A DNA stretch of 5,108 bases from Betaproteobacteria bacterium (GTDB lineage Bacteria > Pseudomonadota > Gammaproteobacteria > Burkholderiales > SG8-39): contig JAFAGU010000026.1 in assembly GCA_019237595.1 (NCBI GenBank), forward strand, positions 1 through 5,108. Reading direction: 5' to 3'. Positions within the stretch are counted from its first letter, which is position 1; each line of letters starts with the position of its first letter. The notes below the pieces were generated by a model. That model was not told where the DNA came from. It worked only from the letters and a program-made list of their open reading frames with translations, and made no database searches. Positions 1 through 5,108 of this stretch are shown in pieces. The translations under genes were made by a program, and so were the position numbers.

Positions 1-765
1 CGCCCAATACTCGTCTACCGCCGCACGGCTGCGGAAGAGCGCCTGCTTGCCAGGGACAAGCCAAAGGCAGACGCGGAAAAGCTGCGCCGCGCCGCGATGG
101 CGGTGTACGGGTCGTCGGCCTCCCTCGTGTGGGCGCGGCTCGTGCAGGTCGACCAGCCGGCGCTCGAGCTGAAGAGGGGTCGTTCGTATCGCCCCGAATT
201 CCTGGTCGTAGCAGGCTGGGGTCCCCGCTCCGGGTGCCGGCTCGAGGCACGCGAGGCGAAGCGAGCGGTGGGCGCCGTTTTCGTGGATTCCTGTGCCGGC
301 GACGCATTCGACGCGGCAGGCCGGGTTCTTAGGAGCGCGGCCGGGACGCATGCCAGGAAAGGCGAGGCGTTCGACCTCTACATTCCGCCCTACCGCTTCC
401 TTGCCGATGGCCGGTTATCCATCGGAGTCGAGGACGCAGCCAGCATCCCGCCACTGGGGCTCACCCACGCGGCCCTCTATCGCGAGGGGGATGCTACATA
501 CAACCTGGTGATCGCCGCCCGCTATGGCGACCGCCCCATGCTCGACACCGCGCTCGCCGCCGGCGCGGACGTCAACGGATTCCGCGAGGGGGAAGGCGCC
601 CCCCTCGACGCAGCCATCCTGGGCAGCCCGCTCGACGCGGTCAGCTTGCTGCTCGAGCGCGGCGCCCGGCCTACTGCGCGCTCCATCCGCGCGGCCGACT
701 TTGTCGGCCGCAAGGACGTGCGCGAGCTGCTCGAGCGCGTGGCGAGCGGGCAGAGAACCCGATAA
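1..765 (+). CDS. Cluster-less Rieske-like domain fused to ankyrin-like repeats (5' partial)
   Basis: The frame is open from base 1 to TAA at 763-765, giving 254 residues (residue 1 is the codon at base 1). The first ATG is at 97, but the codons before it look coding and match the Rieske pattern, so the true start is probably off the left edge. By recall, residues 2-9 (PILVYRRT) resemble the bc1 Rieske segment GKPVWVLRRT. Residues 66-79 (EFLVVAGWGPRSGC) align without gaps to EYLVVVGICTHLGC. Residues 94-109 (FVDSCAGDAFDAAGRV) match FFCPCHGSKFDLAGRV, and PPYRF at 129-133 matches the usual domain end. All four cluster ligands are replaced (G74, R76, D96, A99), while disulfide cysteines C79 and C98 remain. 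Residues 167-249 form about three ankyrin-like repeats. Electron transfer through a Rieske cluster is therefore unlikely; a binding or structural role is inference. If the usual N-terminal membrane anchor exists upstream, the protein would be periplasmic. The gene is uninterrupted, which argues against a pseudogene. Confidence 0.72.
   Translation, partial: RPILVYRRTAAEERLLARDKPKADAEKLRRAAMAVYGSSASLVWARLVQVDQPALELKRGRSYRPEFLVVAGWGPRSGCRLEAREAKRAVGAVFVDSCAGDAFDAAGRVLRSAAGTHARKGEAFDLYIPPYRFLADGRLSIGVEDAASIPPLGLTHAALYREGDATYNLVIAARYGDRPMLDTALAAGADVNGFREGEGAPLDAAILGSPLDAVSLLLERGARPTARSIRAADFVGRKDVRELLERVASGQRTR
220..300 (+). other. Degenerate Rieske box I and box II
   Basis: Box I (220-237) reads GPRSGC where Rieske proteins have CTHLGC. 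Box II (286-300) reads DSCAG where they have CPCHG. Normally the first Cys and the His of each box bind the [2Fe-2S] cluster, and the remaining Cys of each box form a disulfide. Here the ligands are Gly, Arg, Asp and Ala, and only the disulfide cysteines survive. They are 19 residues apart, close to the 16-17 I recall for bc1 Rieske proteins. The alignment is by eye from memory of the family. Confidence 0.68.
496..744 (+). repeat. Ankyrin-like repeat region (about 3 repeats)
   Basis: This is the C-terminal part of the Rieske-like fusion. The first unit contains LVIAARYGD, a helix and AAGADVN, which is a clear ankyrin signature. The second contains PLDAAILGSPLDAVSLLLERGA and matches the consensus well. 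The third (residues about 228-249, with AADFVGRKDVRELLERV) keeps the two-helix pattern but lacks the terminal GADVN turn, as expected of a capping repeat. Ankyrin stacks normally mediate protein-protein contacts; the partner is unknown. Confidence 0.75.
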
Positions 766-776
766 GATGCCTTGAA

Positions 777-1238
777 ATGCGCGAGCGTCTCTTCAACCTT
801 GTCGTCGCCGCCGGACTGGGCCTCGCCGCGACTTGCGCCCAAGCGCAAATCTACAAGTGCGTGGACGCCGGCGGGAAAACGGTGTATTCCCAATCGCCCT
901 GCCCTACCGGTGAGAAATCCAGGGTAATCACCGCCCCCGAGGCAGCACCCTCTGCCAAGGCGGGGACCAAGTCCGCCGCGGACCAGGACTTCGACTTCCG
1001 CAAGCGCCAGAAGGAGCGCGACGTGGCCGAGAAGAAGTCGGCCGCGCAGGCCGCGGACGAAAAGCGCCGCGAGGAAGATTGCAAGCGCGCGCGCGAGGCC
1101 CTCGCGCAGTATCAGCTCGGCGGACGCATCTCAAAAATCGACGACAAGGGCGAGCGCTACTTCCTCGGCGAGGACGAGATCTCGCAGGAACGGGACAAGG
1201 CGCAGGCCGCAGTCAGCCAGACCTGCAAGGGTTCCTAG
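777..1238 (+). CDS. Exported DUF4124 domain protein
   Basis: This is a 153-residue protein of unknown function. Residues 1-23 form a typical signal peptide: basic MRER, a hydrophobic core, then AQA before Q24, which predicts release into the periplasm. C20 is preceded by A-A-T, a poor lipobox, so a lipoprotein is unlikely. Residues 24-43 (IYKCVDAGGKTVYSQSPCP) are the signature of the DUF4124 family, with a likely C28-C42 disulfide. Residues 70-110 are highly charged (Lys, Arg, Glu, Asp) and probably helical. C102 and C150 could form a second disulfide in the C-terminal part. The ATG at 777 is chosen because it gives a complete signal peptide, although no clear Shine-Dalgarno site precedes it. 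The upstream gene stops only 11 bases earlier, so translation may be coupled. The 3' end overlaps convergent ispH by 26 bases. The family assignment is fairly firm; the role is unknown. Confidence 0.88.
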   Translation: MRERLFNLVVAAGLGLAATCAQAQIYKCVDAGGKTVYSQSPCPTGEKSRVITAPEAAPSAKAGTKSAADQDFDFRKRQKERDVAEKKSAAQAADEKRREEDCKRAREALAQYQLGGRISKIDDKGERYFLGEDEISQERDKAQAAVSQTCKGS

Positions 1239-2172
1239 GGCTGGGCGAAGGGGGCGCCAGCTCCCGCGGGATCGCGAACACCACGTTTTCCTGCATGCCG
1301 TCGAGCTGGCGCACGCTCTGCGCGCCCATCTGGCGCAGCTTCTCCACCACTTCCTGGACGAGGATCTCCGGCGCCGAGGCGCCGGCGGTGACGCCGATGC
1401 GCTTCTTGCCGGCGATCCATTCGGAGCGCAGCTCCGCGGCCGCGTCCACCATGTAGGCCTCGGCGCCGATGTGCTCGGCGACCTCGCGCAGGCGGTTGGA
1501 GTTGGAGCTGTTCGGGGAGCCGACCACGATCACCACCTCGCACTGCGGCGCCATGAACTTGACCGCGTCCTGGCGGTTCTGCGTGGCGTAGCAGATGTCG
1601 TCCTTCTTGGGTCCGGCGATCTTCGGGAACCGCTCGCGGAGCGCCGCGATGACGGTCCTCGCGTCGTCTACGGAGAGCGTCGTCTGCGTCACGTAGGCGA
1701 GGCGCTCCGGATCCTTGACCTCGAGCCGCGCAACGTCCTCGACGGTCTCGACGAGGAGGATGCCGCCTTCGGACTGGCCCACCGTTCCTTCCGCTTCCGG
1801 GTGGCCGCGGTGTCCGATCATCACGATCTCGTAGCCGGCACGCAGGCGCTTCGCCACCTCGACGTGCACCTTCGTAACGAGCGGACAGGTCGCGTCGAAG
1901 ATCTTCAGGCCGCGCCGCTCCGCCTCCGCGCGGACCGACTTGGCCACGCCGTGGGCGCTGAAGATGACGGTCGCGCCCGCCGGCACGTCGTCCAGCTCCT
2001 CGACGAACACGGCGCCCATGCTGCGCAGCGCGTCGACGACGTACTTGTTGTGCACGATCTCGTGGCGCACGTAGATCGGCGCGCCGAACTGGCGCAGGGC
2101 GCGCTCGACGATCTCGATCGCGCGCTCGACGCCGGCGCAGAAGCCGCGCGGGTTGGCGAGAAGGACGTCCAT
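1213..2172 (-). CDS. ispH: 4-hydroxy-3-methylbut-2-enyl diphosphate reductase (IspH/LytB)
   Basis: IspH is the cytoplasmic iron-sulfur enzyme that reduces HMBPP to IPP and DMAPP, the last step of the MEP isoprenoid pathway. The 319-residue product is close to the E. coli length (316). All three cluster cysteines are present: C12 (GFCAG), C96 (DATCPLV) and C194 (DDICYAT). Substrate-site residues are also intact: H41 (EIVHN), H74 (SAHG), H124 and E126 (GHPE), the TQTT segment at 162-165, SSNSN at 222-226, and S266 in TAGASAPE. The start MDVLLANPRGFCAG matches the family N-terminus. The ATG lies 12 bases after the lspA stop. A GAGAA (+ coordinates 2182-2186) that overlaps that stop is the better-spaced ribosome site; an AGGG closer in is only 2 bases from the ATG. 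The conserved body ends at IPREL, followed by a 15-residue Pro/Ser-rich tail whose last codons lie inside the convergent DUF4124 gene. Confidence 0.97.
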   Translation of the reverse strand: MDVLLANPRGFCAGVERAIEIVERALRQFGAPIYVRHEIVHNKYVVDALRSMGAVFVEELDDVPAGATVIFSAHGVAKSVRAEAERRGLKIFDATCPLVTKVHVEVAKRLRAGYEIVMIGHRGHPEAEGTVGQSEGGILLVETVEDVARLEVKDPERLAYVTQTTLSVDDARTVIAALRERFPKIAGPKKDDICYATQNRQDAVKFMAPQCEVVIVVGSPNSSNSNRLREVAEHIGAEAYMVDAAAELRSEWIAGKKRIGVTAGASAPEILVQEVVEKLRQMGAQSVRQLDGMQENVVFAIPRELAPPSPSPRNPCRSG

Positions 2173-2184
2173 CGCCCTATTTTC

Positions 2185-2682
2185 TCACGCCGCGCGAGGG
2201 CGCCCGTCGTGGAGGAATCCCTCGTAGATGAGGAGCGCCGCGCCGACCGTGATCGCCGAATCGGCCACGTTGAACGCGGGAAAATGCCAGCCGGACGCGT
2301 GGAAATCGAGGAAATCCACGACATGGCCGAAGCGCAGCCGGTCGACGAGATTGCCAAGCGCGCCCCCGAGGATGAGGGCAAGGCCGGCGCAGAAGAGCCG
2401 GCGCGCGGCGTGCTTCCAGATCAGCCACGCAAGGAGGAGCGCCGCGGCGGCGGAAAAGACCGCCAGGAGCGGCGTCTGCCATCCCGGCTGCCCGGCAAGG
2501 AAGCTGAAGGCCGCGCCCTTGTTGAAGACCAGCACCAGGTTGAAGAAGGCGGCGAGGGGAACGCTCTCCCCCGGGGCGAAGTGCTGGAGGACGAGTGTCT
2601 TCGCGAGCTGGTCGAGCGCGATGATGGCGCCCGAGGCCGCAAACCACGCCGCTTGCGCCCTACGCGTGCTCTCGGCGCTCAC
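2185..2682 (-). CDS. lspA: Lipoprotein signal peptidase (signal peptidase II)
   Basis: LspA is the inner-membrane aspartyl protease that removes the signal peptide from diacylglyceryl-modified prolipoproteins. The product has 165 residues (E. coli about 164). Conserved segments appear in order: DQLAK (24-28), FNKGAAFSFL (53-62), GGALGNLVDRL (106-116), the first catalytic aspartate D123 in HVVDF, and the second, D141, in FNVADSAI. Four hydrophobic segments fit the usual four-helix topology: about 12-30, 70-89, 95-112 and 136-156. The start is GTG. It is supported by family length, by the position of D24 relative to E. coli, and by an AAGGG five bases upstream. The start lies inside the end of ileS, with a 23-base overlap, so translation is probably coupled to ileS. 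Confidence 0.97.
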   Translation of the reverse strand: MSAESTRRAQAAWFAASGAIIALDQLAKTLVLQHFAPGESVPLAAFFNLVLVFNKGAAFSFLAGQPGWQTPLLAVFSAAAALLLAWLIWKHAARRLFCAGLALILGGALGNLVDRLRFGHVVDFLDFHASGWHFPAFNVADSAITVGAALLIYEGFLHDGRPRAA

Positions 2683-5108
2683 CGGGGCCCTTGAGGTTGC
2701 TCACGCAGCGCCCGCACAAGCCTTCGTCGTTCACGTCGGCGCGGTAGTGCCAGCACCGCTCGCACTTGGGATGCTCGCTCGCCCTGACCTTCGTCTCGTG
2801 CTCGCCCGAAGGAAACACCCGCGCCGCGGAAGTGAGGAGGACGTACTTGAGGTCGTCGCCCAGGCTCGCGAGCGCCTCGTATTCCGCGCCCGGCGCGCCG
2901 ATCTCCACCTCGGCCTGCAGCGACGATCCCACCCTCCCGGCCACACGCAGCTCCTCGATCTGCTTGCGAACCGGATCGCGGAGCTCGCGGATGCGGCGCC
3001 ACTTGTCGAGCAGCCCCGCCTCGCCGGGCACGCCGGGCAGGTCGTGCAGCGTCTGGAAGAAAACACTGTCGTCCGGCTTGCCGCTGAAGTGCTCCCATGC
3101 CTCTTCTGCTGTAAACGAGAGGATCGGCGCCATCAGCCGCACGAGGCTTTGCGTGATGTGCCACAGCGCCGTCTGCGCCGAGCGGCGAGGGCGCGAGTCG
3201 GCTCCGCAGGTATAGAGCCGGTCCTTCAGGATGTCGAGATAGAAGGCGCCGAGGTCTTCCGAGCAGAAGCCCTGGAGGCGCTGCACGACGAGGTGGAACT
3301 GGTAGCGAGCATAGTCGGCGGCCGCGCCGGCCTGCAGGTCGCGGACGAGCGCGAGCGCGTAGCGGTCGATCTCCACCATCCCGGCCACCGGCACGGCGTG
3401 CTTCGCCGGGTCGAAGTCGGACGTGTTGGCCAGCAGGAAGCGCAATGTGTTCCGGATGCGCCGGTAGCTCTCGACGACCCGCTTCAGGATTTCGTCGGAG
3501 ATGAAGAGCTCGCCGGAGTAGTCGGTGCTCGCGACCCAGAGGCGCAGGATCTCGGCGCCGAGCGTGCTCGAGACCTTCTGCGGCGCGATGACGTTGCCCT
3601 TCGACTTGGACATCTTGCGCCCCTCGCCGTCCACCACGAACCCATGGGTGAGCAGGCTCTTGTAGGGCGGGTGGCCATCCAGCATGCACGCGGTGAGGAG
3701 CGAGGAATGGAACCAGCCGCGATGCTGGTCCGAGCCCTCGAGGTACATGTCGGCCGGATAGGTGGATTCCTGGCGGTGCGAGCGGCGAAGGACCGTGAAG
3801 TGCGTCGTGCCCGAGTCGAACCAGACATCGAGGGTATCCCGGCTCTTCTCGTAGGACGCGCTGTCCGCTCCGAGGAGCTCATCGGTGCTCACCGCCTGCC
3901 AGGCCTCGATGCCGCCCTTCTCCACGCGCTTTGCCACTTCCTCGAGGAGCTCCTGCGTGCGCGGATGCAGCTCGCCCGTCTCGCGGTGCAGGAAAAACGG
4001 CATCGGCACGCCCCATTGGCGCTGGCGCGAGAGCGTCCAGTCCGGACGGTGCGCGATCATCCCGTGCAGGCGGGCCTGCCCCCACGCCGGGAAGAACTGC
4101 GTCTTCTCGATGCCGCGCAATGCGCGCTCGCGCAGGCTCTCCTTCGCGACCTTGCGATCCATTGACGCGAACCACTGCGTGGTCGCGCGCAGGATCACCG
4201 GCGTCTTGTGCCGCCAGCAATGCATGTAGCTGTGCGTATAGCTCGCCTTGGAAAGCAGCGCGCCCTTCTCCGCGAGGAGCGAGATGATCTTGCCGTTCGC
4301 GTCCCAGATGGACAGGCCGCCAAAGTACGGCAGCGTGGAAACGTACTTGCCGTCGCCCATGACCGGCGTGAGGATCTCCTCGTCCTTCATCCCGTAGCGG
4401 CGGCAGCTCTCGAAGTCCTCGACGCCGTAGGCCGGCGCTGAATGGACGACGCCCGTGCCGGTCTCGGTCGTGACGTACTCGCCGAGGTAAACGGGCGCGT
4501 TGCGGTCGTAGAAGGGATGCTGGAAGCGGATCTTCTCCAGCGCCTTGCCCTTTGCCAGGGCGAGCGGCGTCCCGGCGAGCCCGAAGCGCTTGAGCGAGGC
4601 TTCGCGCAGGTCCTGCGCGAGGATGAGGAGCCCCTTTTCCGTGTCGACGAGCTCGTAGCTGAGCTCGGGGTGGACGTTGAGCGCCTGGTTGCCCGGAAGC
4701 GTCCAGGGCGTCGTCGTCCAGATCACCGCATAGGCCGGCTTGGCGATCTTCGTGGCGAAGGCTTTCTCTAGCAGGGGCCGGTCCTCGGGAAGGATCGCGA
4801 ATGCGACGTCGATCGCCGGGTCCTTGCGGTCCTCGTACTCGACCTCCGCCTCGGCGAGCGCGGAGCCGCAGTCGAAGCACCAGTTGACGGGCTTGAGGCC
4901 GCGATAGATGTAGCCCTTCTTCAGGAGCTCGCCCAGCACGCGGATCTCGTCGGCCTCGTTGCCGTAGGCCATCGTGAGGTAGGGGTTGTCCCAGTCGCCG
5001 AGCACCCCGAGACGGCGGAAATCGGCCTTCTGCCGCGCGATCTGCTCGGTGGCGTAGGCGCGGCAGAGGCGCTGCGTCTCCTGCGGCGGAAGGTTCTTGC
5101 CGTACTGC
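2660..5108 (-). CDS. ileS: Isoleucyl-tRNA synthetase (5' partial)
   Basis: IleRS is the class I aminoacyl-tRNA synthetase that attaches isoleucine to tRNA-Ile and edits mischarged valine. The window holds 815 residues (residue 1 is the codon at 5107-5105) and the TAG stop at 2662-2660. By comparison with E. coli (938 aa) about 110 N-terminal residues are missing, including the HIGH motif. The fragment opens with YGKNLPP and continues through RRLGVLGDWDNPY. The CP1 editing domain is visible: TTTPWTLPGN at 131-140, and H222 and D231 in HSAPAYGVEDF. DVWFDSG (427-433), GSDQHRGW (458-465) and the ATP-binding KMSKS loop (498-502) follow. The C-terminal zinc-binding cysteines are C782, C785, C798 and C801, marking the bacterial form with a C-terminal zinc motif. 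The frame is uninterrupted. It is the first visible gene of an ileS-lspA-ispH unit whose promoter lies beyond the right edge. Confidence 0.98.
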   Translation of the reverse strand, partial: QYGKNLPPQETQRLCRAYATEQIARQKADFRRLGVLGDWDNPYLTMAYGNEADEIRVLGELLKKGYIYRGLKPVNWCFDCGSALAEAEVEYEDRKDPAIDVAFAILPEDRPLLEKAFATKIAKPAYAVIWTTTPWTLPGNQALNVHPELSYELVDTEKGLLILAQDLREASLKRFGLAGTPLALAKGKALEKIRFQHPFYDRNAPVYLGEYVTTETGTGVVHSAPAYGVEDFESCRRYGMKDEEILTPVMGDGKYVSTLPYFGGLSIWDANGKIISLLAEKGALLSKASYTHSYMHCWRHKTPVILRATTQWFASMDRKVAKESLRERALRGIEKTQFFPAWGQARLHGMIAHRPDWTLSRQRQWGVPMPFFLHRETGELHPRTQELLEEVAKRVEKGGIEAWQAVSTDELLGADSASYEKSRDTLDVWFDSGTTHFTVLRRSHRQESTYPADMYLEGSDQHRGWFHSSLLTACMLDGHPPYKSLLTHGFVVDGEGRKMSKSKGNVIAPQKVSSTLGAEILRLWVASTDYSGELFISDEILKRVVESYRRIRNTLRFLLANTSDFDPAKHAVPVAGMVEIDRYALALVRDLQAGAAADYARYQFHLVVQRLQGFCSEDLGAFYLDILKDRLYTCGADSRPRRSAQTALWHITQSLVRLMAPILSFTAEEAWEHFSGKPDDSVFFQTLHDLPGVPGEAGLLDKWRRIRELRDPVRKQIEELRVAGRVGSSLQAEVEIGAPGAEYEALASLGDDLKYVLLTSAARVFPSGEHETKVRASEHPKCERCWHYRADVNDEGLCGRCVSNLKGPGERREHA
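2688..2692 (-). promoter_or_regulatory. Ribosome binding site of lspA
   Basis: The minus strand reads AAGGG, then five bases, then the GTG start at 2682. The site lies within the last codons of ileS. It supports this GTG as the lspA start in the absence of a nearby ATG. Confidence 0.55.

Noticed and set aside
1..765. The Rieske-like gene as a decaying pseudogene
   Set aside because: The frame has no stop or frameshift over 254 codons, codon use is normal for the window, and the loss is confined to cluster ligands while structural residues persist.
834..836. C20 of the DUF4124 protein as a lipoprotein cysteine
   Set aside because: The residues before it are A-A-T; Thr at -1 is a poor lipobox, and the AQA site just after fits signal peptidase I.
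1368..1385. A perfect 8-base inverted repeat with a 2-base centre (CCGGCGCC/GGCGCCGG)
   Set aside because: It falls inside the conserved TAGASAPE codons of ispH, has no T-tract, and is explained by GC-rich Ala/Gly/Ser codons rather than a terminator or operator.
1471..2694. A 407-codon open frame on the plus strand opposite ispH and lspA
   Set aside because: Its product is low-complexity, rich in Arg, Asp, Glu, Leu and Ala, mirrors the antisense codons of ispH and lspA, and has no domain signature.
2228..4165. A 645-codon open frame on the plus strand across lspA and ileS
   Set aside because: It lies antisense to two unmistakable genes with intact motifs. Its translation is rich in Arg, Ala and His with no recognisable domain, as expected of a complementary frame in GC-rich DNA.
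5003..5005. GTG at 5005-5003 as the start of ileS
   Set aside because: The 34 codons before it continue the conserved IleRS sequence without a stop, so the gene runs off the right edge.

Overview
The window is GC-rich, densely packed bacterial DNA. It looks like the chromosome of a proteobacterium, most likely a betaproteobacterium. The reasons are the strong G/C preference at third codon positions, an isoleucyl-tRNA synthetase and IspH that read like proteobacterial forms, a periplasmic DUF4124 protein (a family common in beta- and gammaproteobacteria), and a gene at the left edge derived from a cytochrome bc1-type Rieske protein. No tRNA, rRNA, CRISPR array, insertion sequence or other mobile-element signal was seen. 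No stretch over 300 bases lacks a gene: the two true intergenic gaps are 11 and 12 bases.

Right part (1213-5108, minus strand): a housekeeping cluster read right to left, ileS (5' end outside the window), lspA, then ispH. ileS and lspA overlap by 23 bases, and lspA and ispH are 12 bases apart, so the three are probably co-transcribed from a promoter beyond the right edge. They make charged isoleucyl-tRNA, signal peptidase II for lipoproteins, and the last enzyme of the MEP isoprenoid pathway. The fkpB gene that lies between lspA and ispH in E. coli is absent.

Left part (1-1238, plus strand): two accessory genes 11 bases apart. The second encodes a small exported DUF4124 protein. The first is the most interesting item. 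It is open through the left edge and encodes what I read as a bc1-type Rieske fold in which all four [2Fe-2S] ligands are replaced (by Gly, Arg, Asp and Ala), while both cysteines of the Rieske disulfide remain. It is followed in the same reading frame by about three ankyrin-like repeats. This looks like an intact, repurposed, cluster-free Rieske-ankyrin fusion rather than a decayed gene.

The two clusters converge tail to tail, and the last 26 bases of the DUF4124 gene and ispH overlap, so no separate terminator fits between them.
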